Positions 46,946 through 55,662 of a DNA stretch of 60,384 bases are shown piece by piece. Made by a program: the position numbers and the translations under genes. The notes below the pieces were generated by a model. That model made no database searches and was not told the DNA's origin. It saw nothing but the letters and a program-made list of their open reading frames with translations. Within the stretch, counting starts at the first letter, position 1. The number at the start of each line of letters is the position of its first letter. The stretch lies in the NCBI GenBank assembly GCA_949297125.1, contig CASFRS010000010.1, positions 1 to 60,384 on the forward strand. Reading direction: 5' to 3'. Source of the DNA: an uncultured Bacteroidales bacterium (lineage in GTDB: Bacteria > Bacteroidota > Bacteroidia > Bacteroidales > G3-4614).

Positions 46946-47881
46946 TTACAGGCGTACGGGGAAACGCCTTATCCTGTCGTCGAGCATTTCGGCCGGGATA
47001 ACGGTCTTTACAATATCCACAACCGAATTCAGGAGCCTCTCCCTGATATAGTCGGTACGTATGGCAAGGGAAATCTCCCTGTGCACTTCGGGGTCCACAA
47101 TCTCCCTGACATTGCGCCGCTGCCCGTCGGTCAGGTATTTTATATGGAGTTCGGGAATAACGGTATAGCCGCCGCTGGCATCGACAATCCTGACAAGCGT
47201 GTCGATGCTCCCCGCATCATAGACATGGGCGGGCGCACCGCCGTTGTTGCGGTTGCAGAAACTGAACCCTCCGCCCTTGACTATGCAATGCCCCTGGCAA
47301 AGCACCCACACGTTATCGGAAGGCATGTTCCCGGCAACGAAAGGGGTGTCGCGATACGGATAGCCGGGCGAAACATACGCATAAAACCTCTCGCGGTAAA
47401 GCGGCACGGAAAGCACCCCTTGCGGTACGGCATCGGGCATGGAGGCAATCATTATATCCAGGTCGGAAGTCCTCACCCTCTCCAGGCCTTCGGCGGCGGA
47501 GAACTCCGAAATGCGCAGGCGCACATCGGGGTACGCCTCGCGGTAACGCGACAGGAAGAGAGGCAGTATATAGGGCGCGGCCGTAGGGATGATGCCGAGC
47601 GACAGGTCGCCGGCAAGCGAACCCCGCTCGGAAGCCACCGTCTCCTTAAGCCGGTACGCCTCCTTCAAAGCCGTCTCGGCCTGGCGTATCAGAAGGCGTC
47701 CCGTTGCGGTAGGTTCCACCGGGTGCTTGCTGCGGTCGAAGATTTTCACGTCGAGCTCCTCTTCGAGCTTCATTATCATTGCACTGAGTGTAGGCTGTGT
47801 AACCCCGCACTCTTCGGCAGCTTCGACAAAACGGCGGTGTTTGTCGAGCGCCACTATGTATTCGAGCTGTTGTATGGTCAT
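46946..47881 (-). CDS. oxyR: OxyR-like LysR-family hydrogen peroxide regulator
   Basis: This 311-residue LysR-type regulator has an N-terminal winged helix-turn-helix (MTIQQLEYIVALDKHRRFVEAAEECGVTQPTLSAMIMKLEEELDVKIFDR). Its effector domain holds GHC at Cys199 and a second cysteine at 209 in GGGFSFC. E. coli OxyR has Cys199 and Cys208 forming the redox disulfide, so the peroxide-sensing pair is conserved. It is divergent from a peroxiredoxin gene, with a candidate OxyR operator in the 126-bp gap. The likely role is activation of the peroxide defence and repression of its own gene. Confidence 0.93.
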   Translation of the reverse strand: MTIQQLEYIVALDKHRRFVEAAEECGVTQPTLSAMIMKLEEELDVKIFDRSKHPVEPTATGRLLIRQAETALKEAYRLKETVASERGSLAGDLSLGIIPTAAPYILPLFLSRYREAYPDVRLRISEFSAAEGLERVRTSDLDIMIASMPDAVPQGVLSVPLYRERFYAYVSPGYPYRDTPFVAGNMPSDNVWVLCQGHCIVKGGGFSFCNRNNGGAPAHVYDAGSIDTLVRIVDASGGYTVIPELHIKYLTDGQRRNVREIVDPEVHREISLAIRTDYIRERLLNSVVDIVKTVIPAEMLDDRIRRFPVRL

Positions 47882-47894
47882 AGGCCGGATAATT

Positions 47895-47930
47895 ATAGAC
47901 GTATTCTATACAAAGATAGAAAATATCTGT
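47895..47930. promoter_or_regulatory. Candidate OxyR operator between oxyR and the peroxiredoxin gene
   Basis: ATAG (47895-47898), 7 bases, CTAT (47906-47909), 6 bases, ATAG (47916-47919), 7 bases, CTGT (47927-47930). This is the four-half-site OxyR pattern, ATAG-N7-CTAT twice, with one base less in the middle spacer and one mismatch in the last site. It overlaps the -7 box of oxyR (TATCTTTG, complement of 47911-47918), which suits autorepression. Confidence 0.65.
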
Positions 47931-47952
47931 TTACCGAATAAATTCCGCTCCG

Positions 47953-47960
47953 TATTTTTG
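47953..47960 (+). promoter_or_regulatory. -7 box of the peroxiredoxin promoter
   Basis: TATTTTTG fits the TAnnTTTG consensus. The -33 position reads TTTA, a weak match, as is common for promoters that depend on an activator. The OxyR-like site lies just upstream at 47895-47930. The peroxiredoxin ATG is about 48 bp downstream. Confidence 0.6.
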
Positions 47961-48007
47961 CAAGTGAGAAAACGGAGATTACAATAACAATTAAAAACTA
48001 AAGCACC

Positions 48008-48715
48008 ATGGAAGCAAACAACAAAATCACCACCATGCCGAGAATAGGCGACAAGGCGCCTTCGTTCAACGCGGTAACCACGCAGGGTAACATATCGTTT
48101 CCGCAAGACTTCAATGGGAAATGGGTAATCCTGTTCAGTCATCCGGCCGACTTCACCCCGGTCTGCACGACCGAGTTCATGACATTCGGGAAAATGGCCG
48201 GCGAGTTCGAGGCGCTCAACTGCGCACTCGTAGGGCTGTCGATAGACGGGCTCTTCAGCCACATAGCATGGTTGCGCACCATTAAGGAAAAGATAGAATA
48301 CAACGGGATGAAGAACATTGAAATAAAGTTCCCGCTTATAGAGGACATAACAATGGAGATTGCCAACCTGTACGGGATGATACAGCCGGGCGAAAGCCAG
48401 ACCAAGGCGGTAAGGGCAGTATTCTTCATCGACCCCGAAGGGATAATCCGCACCATAATGTACTATCCCGCATCGGTAGGGCGCAACTTCGACGAAATAA
48501 AGAGAACCCTCATCGCATTGCAGACCACCGACAAGTTCGGGGTCGCAGTTCCGGCCGACTGGCGGCCCGGCGACGACGTGATAGTCCCCCCGGCCGGTTC
48601 GTGCGGGGCGGCCAAAGAGAGAATGGAAGGGAGCGAAGCCGGGCTCAAGTGCTACGACTGGTTCTTCTGCACCAGGCCCATTCCGGCCGGGGAAATAAAC
48701 ACCGGCAACAAATAA
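48008..48715 (+). CDS. Peroxiredoxin (Prx6/AhpC-TSA type)
   Basis: This 235-residue thiol peroxidase reduces hydrogen peroxide and organic peroxides. The peroxidatic Cys53 lies in HPADFTPVCTTEFM, and the later WLRTIKEKIEYNG, RAVFFIDPEGIIRTIMYYPASVGRN and VAVPADWRPGDDVIVPP segments match the Prx6-like subfamily. The tail carries three further cysteines (Cys199, Cys215, Cys221), one of which may act as a resolving cysteine. It is the first gene after the OxyR-like site and is followed 68 bp later by a thioredoxin that could reduce it. Confidence 0.94.
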   Translation: MEANNKITTMPRIGDKAPSFNAVTTQGNISFPQDFNGKWVILFSHPADFTPVCTTEFMTFGKMAGEFEALNCALVGLSIDGLFSHIAWLRTIKEKIEYNGMKNIEIKFPLIEDITMEIANLYGMIQPGESQTKAVRAVFFIDPEGIIRTIMYYPASVGRNFDEIKRTLIALQTTDKFGVAVPADWRPGDDVIVPPAGSCGAAKERMEGSEAGLKCYDWFFCTRPIPAGEINTGNK

Positions 48716-48783
48716 GCCCCATATAGAAAAACACCAATATAAACCGGCAGCCGCTGCGGCGGCTGCCAAAACAGGAAAAGAAA

Positions 48784-49140
48784 ATGAAAACCATACATCT
48801 TACACTGGACGAATTCAAGACGAAAGTAGCCGATACCGACAATATCGCGGAGTGGAAATACAAGGGCGACAAACCTGCACTGATAGACTTCTACGCCTCG
48901 TGGTGCGGGCCGTGCCGCAGCCTTGCCCCGATACTGGACGAAATAGCCGGAGAGTACGACGGCAAAATATACGTTTACAAGATAGACACCGACAGGGAAG
49001 AAGAACTCGCGGCCCTGTTCGGCATACGCACAATCCCCACACTCCTTTTTGTACCGATGCAGGGAATGCCGGTGCGCCACGTGGGAGTACTTCCCAAACA
49101 GGCTCTCAGACAGGCAATCGACGACACGTTATTAAAATAG
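48784..49140 (+). CDS. Thioredoxin
   Basis: This 118-residue protein has the WCGPC active site (Cys41, Cys44) in IDFYASWCGPCRSLAPIL. It also has the KIDTDREEELAALFGIRTIPTLLFV segment with the cis-proline. It lacks a signal peptide and should act in the cytoplasm. Lying 68 bp behind a peroxiredoxin, it is a plausible electron donor for it and may belong to the OxyR regulon. Confidence 0.93.
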   Translation: MKTIHLTLDEFKTKVADTDNIAEWKYKGDKPALIDFYASWCGPCRSLAPILDEIAGEYDGKIYVYKIDTDREEELAALFGIRTIPTLLFVPMQGMPVRHVGVLPKQALRQAIDDTLLK

Positions 49141-49171
49141 TCCTTGAAACAGGGTGTTTCCCGCCGGTACG

Positions 49172-49202
49172 CCCCGCCCCTGTCGCAACGATACGGGCGG
49201 GG
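49172..49202. terminator. Hairpin between the convergent thioredoxin and TIGR01777 epimerase genes
   Basis: CCCCGCCC (49172-49179) pairs with GGGCGGGG (49195-49202). It has no T tract. It is the only symmetric element in the 91-bp gap. Confidence 0.5.
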
Positions 49203-49231
49203 TTCAATTCAGGCAAGTGTGCCGTCCGGCG

Positions 49232-50107
49232 TTACTCAATGGCATAATCCCTCTTGCACAAATCTGCGACAGCCTCGTAGATATGCGGGTACGCAAAACG
49301 GAAGCCGCTCTCCTCGAGCAGCTGCGGCAGTGCGCACTGCCCCTCGGTAAACAAGACGGCGCGTTCGCCGAGAAGAAGCCGCAGGGCGCACTTCGGCACT
49401 ATCCACAACACCGACGCCCCCGCCTCGCGCGACAACTGGCGTGAAAACGTACGGTTGTCCGTAATCTGCGGCGCAACGCAGTTGACCCTGCCGCAAATCT
49501 TCTCGTTTGTAAAAATCCAGCAGTATATCCGCAACAGGTCCTCCAGCATTATCCAGCTGAAATACTGGCGGCCGTTGCCTATCCTTGCCCCCAGCCCCTT
49601 GCCGAAAAGTTCCCGCATTCGGGGGAAAAAACCTCCCGTTCGGGAAAGCACTGGAGCCATGCGCGTTATTACCAGCCGCACGTCGGGCGAGACCTTGGCC
49701 GCCTCCCCCTCCCATTTTGAACAGACATACGGCAGGAAACCGTCGCCCCGGGTAGGGGACGAATCGCGGAAGCACCCCTCCGACGGATAAATCCCCACGG
49801 CCGAAGCAGATACGAACAGGGCAGGTTTACGGGAAAGCGAGTTGACCGCCTCCACCATACGGCGTGTAGTCTCCACGCGGCTCGAAAGGATTTCGCGCTT
49901 GTACTGCGGCGTCCACCGGGCATTCAGGTTGGCCCCGGCAAGGTTCACCACCACATCGGCCGCGGCAATCTTCGCCGCAAGAGCCGTTTCATTCTCAGGT
50001 AAAAAGTCGGAACGTTCAAGCGGCGTAACCCTGCCGCCCATTTCGGCTATACGGCGCGACAACGCGCTCCCTATAAACCCCGATGCACCGGAAATAACAA
50101 AGTCCAT
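49232..50107 (-). CDS. TIGR01777-family NAD-dependent epimerase
   Basis: This 291-residue protein starts with the Rossmann motif MDFVISGASGFIGSALSRRIAEMG. It has ADVVVNLAGANLNARWTPQYKREILSSRVETTRRMVEAV and ISASAVGIYPSEG-type segments, and a C-terminal DUF1731 region (APQITDNRTFSRQLSREAGA). That is the YfcH/TIGR01777 group of atypical SDR proteins. The substrate is unknown. It lies 101 bp after the U32 gene on the same strand. Confidence 0.88.
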   Translation of the reverse strand: MDFVISGASGFIGSALSRRIAEMGGRVTPLERSDFLPENETALAAKIAAADVVVNLAGANLNARWTPQYKREILSSRVETTRRMVEAVNSLSRKPALFVSASAVGIYPSEGCFRDSSPTRGDGFLPYVCSKWEGEAAKVSPDVRLVITRMAPVLSRTGGFFPRMRELFGKGLGARIGNGRQYFSWIMLEDLLRIYCWIFTNEKICGRVNCVAPQITDNRTFSRQLSREAGASVLWIVPKCALRLLLGERAVLFTEGQCALPQLLEESGFRFAYPHIYEAVADLCKRDYAIE

Positions 50108-50208
50108 ACCGAAAACATGATGCGAGGGGCGAAGCCTTTTCTAAACAAAGCGCGATGCAGGGCCGGAATAAGGCAAAGGGAAAAAGGAAGCATCACCCCG
50201 GCGGCATA

Positions 50209-51468
50209 TCAACCCTCACGGCCGGTACTGCTGTTGGGGACCCATTTGAAGAGTTTGTCCGACGGACGCACCTTCACATCCACGGCTATTGAGAACCTGT
50301 CGCCCTTGACCGCCTTCGGAACGCTTTTCAGGTCGACGCGTATATCGTCGGCCCGCAGAGTTACGGCACCTGTCGTAGGGCCGGTTATCAGAACCTCGTC
50401 GCCTGCACACAGTTCACCGCTCTCCATAACGAACTCCGCCACTTTCAGCTTCGAGAAATACTTCACGCCTTTCCCTATGTACTCCTTGCGCATGGTAGCC
50501 GACGAGCCGTAGTTCGGGCTCCATTCGCCGAGCCTCTGCCCGAGGTAATAGCCGTTCCAGAAACCGCGGTTGAACACCGTTGCGAGCCGCCTGTCCCAAT
50601 CCGCCACGCGCTCCGGGGTAAAAGAACCGTCAAGGCAAGCCTCCACCCCTTCGCGATAGCACTCCGTTACCGTCCTCACATACTCGGGACCTCTGGCGCG
50701 CCCCTCTATTTTGAAAACACGAACGCCCGAATCGAGCATTTTGTTCAGGAAATGTATCGTTTTCAGGTCTTTCGGCGACATTATATACTGGTTGTCCACC
50801 TCAAGTTCAATATCCGTCTCCTTGTCCTTCACCGTATAGGCGCGGCGGCAAATCTGCATGCACGCGCCGCGGTTGGCCGACGAGTTCATCTCGTGCAGGC
50901 TCAGGTAGCACTTGCCCGACACGGCCATGCACAACGCTCCGTGCGCGAACATTTCAATCCGCACAAGCTCGCCTTTGGGGCCCCTTATCCCCTCGCGGCA
51001 TACGGCGCGGTAAATCTCCGCCGTCTGGTCGAGGTTCAGTTCGCGGGCCAGTACTACAACATCGGCAAAGCGCGAATAAAAACGGAGAGCCTCCGTATTG
51101 GAAATATTGAGCTGCGTGGAAAGGTGCACCTCCATTCCCGCCGAGCGGGCATACGACATCACCGCCACATCGGCTGCGATAATGGCCGAGACCCCGCTCT
51201 CCCGCGCCGCATCCACTATGCGCCGCATAAGCGGAATATCGCCGTCGTAAATTACCGTGTTGAGCGTAAGGTAGCTTTTAACCCCGTGGCTGCTGCAAAG
51301 CGAGGCTATGTTGCGCAAATCGTCGAGAGTGAAATTGTTCGACGAACGCGAACGCATGTTCAGCCCTTCCACTCCGAAATAGACCGAATCGGCTCCGCCT
51401 TGCAGGGCTGCCGTCAACGAGTCGTACGACCCTATCGGGGCCATTATTTCAATATCCTTCCTCTCCAT
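50209..51468 (-). CDS. U32 peptidase family / tRNA or rRNA hydroxylation protein (TrhP/RlhA-like)
   Basis: This 419-residue protein matches peptidase family U32. It shows the signature EMFAHGALCMAVSGKCYLS near the middle, with the upstream MEVHLSTQLNISNTEALRFYSRFADVVVLARELNLDQ segment and a conserved cysteine set (CMQICRRAY). In E. coli relatives RlhA and TrhP hydroxylate rRNA or tRNA rather than degrade protein. Its length is closer to TrhP (YegQ). The gene begins 13 bp after mutS ends on the same strand. Confidence 0.9.
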   Translation of the reverse strand: MERKDIEIMAPIGSYDSLTAALQGGADSVYFGVEGLNMRSRSSNNFTLDDLRNIASLCSSHGVKSYLTLNTVIYDGDIPLMRRIVDAARESGVSAIIAADVAVMSYARSAGMEVHLSTQLNISNTEALRFYSRFADVVVLARELNLDQTAEIYRAVCREGIRGPKGELVRIEMFAHGALCMAVSGKCYLSLHEMNSSANRGACMQICRRAYTVKDKETDIELEVDNQYIMSPKDLKTIHFLNKMLDSGVRVFKIEGRARGPEYVRTVTECYREGVEACLDGSFTPERVADWDRRLATVFNRGFWNGYYLGQRLGEWSPNYGSSATMRKEYIGKGVKYFSKLKVAEFVMESGELCAGDEVLITGPTTGAVTLRADDIRVDLKSVPKAVKGDRFSIAVDVKVRPSDKLFKWVPNSSTGREG

Positions 51469-51481
51469 ACCGTTACGTAGC

Positions 51482-54091
51482 CTACCTCCCTAAAATAATC
51501 TTCTTTATATCGTTGAGCTTGTTGAGCGCCTCCACCGGAGTAAGGTTGTCGATATCGAGACCCACAATCTCATTCCTTACGCAACTCAGCACAGGGTCGT
51601 CCAACTGATACAGCGACAACTGCACGCCGCCCGCCTGCTTCGCCTCCGGCAGCGGTTTGGCGACCCCTTTCCCTTCGCCCCCTTTCTCAAGCTGGACCAG
51701 AATCTCCTCCGCCCGTTTCACTATGCTCTGCGGCATACCGGCCAGCTTCGCCACATGTATGCCGAAACTGTGTTCGCTGCCTCCGCGCACCAGTTTGCGC
51801 AGGAACACGACCTTGTTGTCTACCTCCTTTACCGACACGTTGTAGTTTACCACCCGTCCGAAATTCTTCTCCATTTCGTTCAGTTCGTGGTAATGCGTGG
51901 CAAAAAGGGTCTTGGCGTGGGCCCGTTCATTCTCATGGATATGCTCCACAATGGCCCAGGCAATGGAAATCCCGTCGTAGGTGCTTGTCCCCCGCCCCAG
52001 TTCGTCGAAAAGCACAAGGCTTCTCTCCGACAGGTTGTTCAGTATGTCGGCCGCCTCGGTCATCTCCACCATGAAGGTCGATTCGCCGAGCGATATGTTG
52101 TCCGACGCCCCCACACGCGTGAACACCTTGTCCACAATCCCTATCCGCGCCGATGCTGCAGGGACGAAACACCCTATCTGCGCCATTATCACAATCAATG
52201 CCGTCTGCCGTAGCAGAGCCGACTTGCCGGCCATGTTCGGGCCGGTAACAATCATAATCTGTTCGCCGTCGTTATCGAGGTGTATGGAATTTGAAACGTA
52301 CTCTTCTCCGGCAGGCAGCTGCGTCTCTATTACAGGATGCCGCCCCTCCTCTATATCGAGGCAGAGCGAGTCGTCCAGCACCGGACGCACATAACGCCGT
52401 TCGTCCGACACCACGGCGAACGACACCAGGCAGTCCAGGCGCGCCAACAGCAGCGAATCGCGCTGCAACGCCGCGATGAACCCTGCGGCATAGCCTACCA
52501 GTTCGCCGAACAGGCGCGCCTCGATAGCGAGAATCTTCTCTTCCGCCCCGAGGATTTTCTCCTCGTACTCCTTCAACTCCTGCGTTATATAACGCTCTGC
52601 GCTCGTCAAGGTCTGCTTCCTTATCCACTCTTCCGGCACCTTGTCCTTGTGCGTATTCCGCACCTCCATATAGTAGCCGAAAACATTATTGAACCCTATC
52701 TTCAGGCTCGGGATGCCGGTACGTTCGCTCTCCTCCTGCTGGATACGCAGCAGATACTCCTTGCTGCGTCCCGACAACTCGCGCAACTCGTCCAGTCCGG
52801 CATCCACGCCGTTCCTTATAACGCCGCCGCGGTTCAGCTGCATCGGGGCATCGGGCATAAGCACCTTTTCAATACGCCCCCGCAGGTCGTCGCACAAGTC
52901 CAGCCCTTCGGCAAAAGACGGGGCGCCCTCTTCCTGCGCCCCGGCAAAAGCCGCCGCTATATCGGGCAGTGCGGAAAGCGCCACTTTCAACTGGTACATC
53001 TCGCGCGGGGTTATGCGCCCCACGGCAATTTTCGATGTAAGGCGCTCCAGGTCGCCCACGCACGACAACTGACGCTGAACCGTCTCCTTCACTTCCGGAT
53101 TGCGGAAAAAGAACTCCACCGCGTCCAGCCGCCGGTTCAGCGCAGCCACATCCTTAAGCGGGAAAGTAAGCCACCTTTTCAGCAACCTCCCACCCATGGG
53201 CGACACGGTACGGTCTATGACATCGAGCAGCGACTTGCCCCCCTCGTTCATTGTCCCGAGCAGTTCAAGGCTGCGGAGCGAAAACTTGTCGAGCCTTACG
53301 AACCGCTCCTCCTCTATCCGCCGCAGCGATACTATGTGCGATATCGACGTATGCTGCGTAATATCCATATAATAGAGCACAGCTCCGGAGGCCACCAGCC
53401 CCAGTTTCAGGTGCTGCACGCCGAACCCTTTCATGCTTTTCGTGCCGAAATGCTTCAACAGCCGTTGCGAAGCCGCATCGGAAGTATAAATCCAGTCATC
53501 CAGTTCAAAGACGAGGAAACGGTGTCCGAAACGCGACTCGAACACCCCCTTTTTCCCGCGTTCCACAAGCACCTCCTTGGGCGAAAAGCTGTTCAGCAGT
53601 TTGTCGATATGGTCATATCCCCCCTCGGCCGTCAGGAACTCGCCGGTCGATATGTCGAGAAAAGCCACCCCGCAGGCGTGGCGGTCGAAATGCACCGATG
53701 CAAGGAAGTTGTTCTCCTTGTGGCTCAACACGTTGTCGTTCATCGACACTCCGGGGGTAACCAGTTCGGTAATGCCGCGCTTTACAAGTTTCTTGGCCAT
53801 TCGGGGATCTTCCATCTGTTCGCAGATAGCCACCCGCTTGCCTGCGCGGATAAGTTTTGGCAGATAGACATCCAGCGCATGGTGGGGAAAACCGGCCAGC
53901 TCCACATACTGGGCCGCACCGTTCGCACGGCGCGTCAGGGTAATGCCGAGGATTTCCGATGCCGCAATGGCATCGTCCGAGAACGTCTCGTAAAAATCCC
54001 CCACCCTGAAAAGCAGGACGGCATCGGGGTGTTTCCCCTTCATCTCAATATACTGCTTCATCAGCGGAGTCTCCGCAATCTTGTTAGCCAT
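51482..54091 (-). CDS. mutS: DNA mismatch repair protein MutS
   Basis: This 869-residue ATPase recognises mismatches. The mismatch-reading Phe-x-Glu motif is present in [16 protein letters not shown] near residue 30. The connector and lever domains follow, then Walker [14 protein letters not shown], a [45 protein letters not shown]alker B/D region and the HYHELN segment. A C-terminal helix-turn-helix and dimerisation end ([40 protein letters not shown]) completes the protein. These features fit MutS1. It heads a likely mutS-U32-epimerase unit. Confidence 0.97.
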   Translation of the reverse strand: MANKIAETPLMKQYIEMKGKHPDAVLLFRVGDFYETFSDDAIAASEILGITLTRRANGAAQYVELAGFPHHALDVYLPKLIRAGKRVAICEQMEDPRMAKKLVKRGITELVTPGVSMNDNVLSHKENNFLASVHFDRHACGVAFLDISTGEFLTAEGGYDHIDKLLNSFSPKEVLVERGKKGVFESRFGHRFLVFELDDWIYTSDAASQRLLKHFGTKSMKGFGVQHLKLGLVASGAVLYYMDITQHTSISHIVSLRRIEEERFVRLDKFSLRSLELLGTMNEGGKSLLDVIDRTVSPMGGRLLKRWLTFPLKDVAALNRRLDAVEFFFRNPEVKETVQRQLSCVGDLERLTSKIAVGRITPREMYQLKVALSALPDIAAAFAGAQEEGAPSFAEGLDLCDDLRGRIEKVLMPDAPMQLNRGGVIRNGVDAGLDELRELSGRSKEYLLRIQQEESERTGIPSLKIGFNNVFGYYMEVRNTHKDKVPEEWIRKQTLTSAERYITQELKEYEEKILGAEEKILAIEARLFGELVGYAAGFIAALQRDSLLLARLDCLVSFAVVSDERRYVRPVLDDSLCLDIEEGRHPVIETQLPAGEEYVSNSIHLDNDGEQIMIVTGPNMAGKSALLRQTALIVIMAQIGCFVPAASARIGIVDKVFTRVGASDNISLGESTFMVEMTEAADILNNLSERSLVLFDELGRGTSTYDGISIAWAIVEHIHENERAHAKTLFATHYHELNEMEKNFGRVVNYNVSVKEVDNKVVFLRKLVRGGSEHSFGIHVAKLAGMPQSIVKRAEEILVQLEKGGEGKGVAKPLPEAKQAGGVQLSLYQLDDPVLSCVRNEIVGLDIDNLTPVEALNKLNDIKKIILGR

Positions 54092-54119
54092 AAACCCAAC
54101 CGCTACGATAATAATGATG

Positions 54120-54150
54120 CGAAATTACAAAAAATACCGGGTTTTACAAC
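54120..54150 (-). promoter_or_regulatory. Candidate mutS promoter
   Basis: On the minus strand GTTG (complement of 54147-54150), 19 bases, then TAATTTCG (complement of 54120-54127). Each box has one mismatch. Its -33 box lies back to back with that of the divergent glycosyltransferase promoter. Confidence 0.5.
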
Positions 54151-54172
54151 CCGATAAAAATGGTTACATTTG
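54142..54172 (+). promoter_or_regulatory. Promoter of the glycosyltransferase gene
   Basis: TTTT (54142-54145), 19 bases, then TACATTTG (54165-54172), a perfect -7 box with one mismatch at -33. Since the start point would be near 54179, the upstream in-frame codons at 54160 cannot be translated, which supports the ATG at 54274. Confidence 0.65.
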
Positions 54173-54273
54173 CTGTCGCGCCCCACGGAGGGGCAGACAC
54201 GCAAACAAGCGAAAGGCCGACACCCCCGGAAGCGTTGCACAACACGTCCCGGACAGGAAACACCGCACGGAAT

Positions 54274-55113
54274 ATGCAGGAAGGAAAAGAGAGGAAAATA
54301 GTACTTGTCCCCAACGGGGGACTTGCCAACCGGATGCGTGCCGTAAACTCCATGGCAGAGTTCACCCGGGCAGAAAAAATCGGTCTGCATGTCATCTGGA
54401 TAAGCAACAGCGAGCTGAACGCCCCGTTCTCCTCCCTGTTCAAGCCCCTTCCGCACACGCATGCAACCCTTGAGGAAAGGGGTATAGCGGCATCGCTGCT
54501 GTACAACTCGCCCCGCAAAGGCAACCTCTACCTATCGGCGCTTGCAACCCGCCTGCTGTTTACCCGCCGCCTCTTCTGGCGCGATGTAAAGGAAGCTAAA
54601 GAGGCAGGGCGGCTCGAAACGCTGCTAAGGCAACCCGGCACGACATTCATAGAGAGCAACTACGATTTCGGCGACTACTCCGGCAGGCTTGCCGCCAACT
54701 TCAGGCCCTCCGGCGAGGTGGAAGAGAGTGTAAGGCGGTTCACCTCCCTGCACTTCGCCCCGCGCACGATAGGGATACATATCCGCCGCACCGACAACAC
54801 GCACTCCATAGCGGGGTCGCCGACAGGCTTCTTCATCGATGCGATACGGAAAGAACTCGCCGATGCGCCCGATACGAAGTTCTACGTCGCTTCCGACGAT
54901 GCTGCAGAAAAAGAGAAACTGGGAAAAATATTCGGGCAAAAAATCATAACCCGCAACATAGAGTGCCGCAGGAACAAGGAAGAAGGCATAATCCGTGCGG
55001 CGGAAGACCTCTTCATCCTGTCGCGCACGGCAAGAATCTACGGCAGCTATTACAGTTCGTTCTCCGAAATGGCCTCCGCACTGGGTGGCGCGGAACTCAT
55101 ATTGCCCCGGTAA
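54274..55113 (+). CDS. Putative fucosyltransferase-like glycosyltransferase
   Basis: This 279-residue protein starts IVLVPNGGLANRMRAVNSMAEF, a G-x-x-N-R-type N-terminal loop seen in fucosyltransferase-like (GT11/GT23/NodZ-fold) enzymes. It has FAPRTIGIHIRRTDN, which resembles the HIRRGDY donor-binding motif of alpha-1,2- and alpha-1,6-fucosyltransferases, and later TKFYVASDDAAEKEKLGKIFG and RAAEDLFILSRTARIYGSYYSSFSEMASALGG. I infer a cell-surface glycan enzyme, donor and acceptor unknown. It stands alone, not in a polysaccharide cluster. Its 3' end overlaps the convergent Nudix gene by 64 bp. Confidence 0.7.
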   Translation: MQEGKERKIVLVPNGGLANRMRAVNSMAEFTRAEKIGLHVIWISNSELNAPFSSLFKPLPHTHATLEERGIAASLLYNSPRKGNLYLSALATRLLFTRRLFWRDVKEAKEAGRLETLLRQPGTTFIESNYDFGDYSGRLAANFRPSGEVEESVRRFTSLHFAPRTIGIHIRRTDNTHSIAGSPTGFFIDAIRKELADAPDTKFYVASDDAAEKEKLGKIFGQKIITRNIECRRNKEEGIIRAAEDLFILSRTARIYGSYYSSFSEMASALGGAELILPR

Positions 55114-55652
55114 CCGGACAACAGCTTCCCGAGCCCTCCGGCAACAATGCGGGCCACCCCTTCCCTTACTGAACGGAGCCCGAAAGCCGGGACGTCCAGT
55201 TCCGACAACGGGACGAACATCGCCTCAGCCGCATCGTCGTGTGCGGAAGGCGGCACGCCGTCATCCACCCGGCACAGGAAAAACAGATCCATGGTATGCA
55301 CCTCCATGCCCGAAAAAAGGTAGACATTAGGCAAGGAAAAGAGGAACTCCGTTTCCGTTACCGTCAAGCCCGTCTCCTCGCGCACCTCGCGGCGCACCCC
55401 CTCCTCGGCCGTCTCGCCTATATCGGTAAAACCTCCCGGCAGGTCGAGCGTCCCCTTTGCGGGGTCGTCGGCCCTGCGGCACACCAGAATCTCCCCCATG
55501 CCGTTCACAATCACTGCAACCGTGGCAGCCTTAGGATTGGCATAATAGACGAACCCGCACCTGCCGCACCGCTTGGAATAACGGTCGTTCACCCCAAACC
55601 GCTCCGAACCGCAGGCAGGACAGTATCTGAAAACCTTCAACGGATGTTCCAT
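55050..55652 (-). CDS. Nudix hydrolase with N-terminal zinc ribbon
   Basis: This 200-residue protein begins with a zinc-ribbon-type module (YCPACGSERF ... RCGRCGF). It carries a full Nudix box, GGFTDIGETAEEGVRREVREETGL (G-x5-E-x7-R-E-x2-E-E-x-G). This combination resembles NudC-type NADH or RNA-cap pyrophosphatases, but the substrate cannot be set. I chose the ATG at 55652; the longer open frame overlaps the S41 gene. It lies 10 bp behind that gene on the same strand. Confidence 0.85.
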   Translation of the reverse strand: MEHPLKVFRYCPACGSERFGVNDRYSKRCGRCGFVYYANPKAATVAVIVNGMGEILVCRRADDPAKGTLDLPGGFTDIGETAEEGVRREVREETGLTVTETEFLFSLPNVYLFSGMEVHTMDLFFLCRVDDGVPPSAHDDAAEAMFVPLSELDVPAFGLRSVREGVARIVAGGLGKLLSGYRGNMSSAPPSAEAISENEL

Positions 55653-55662
55653 AACGCAGGCA

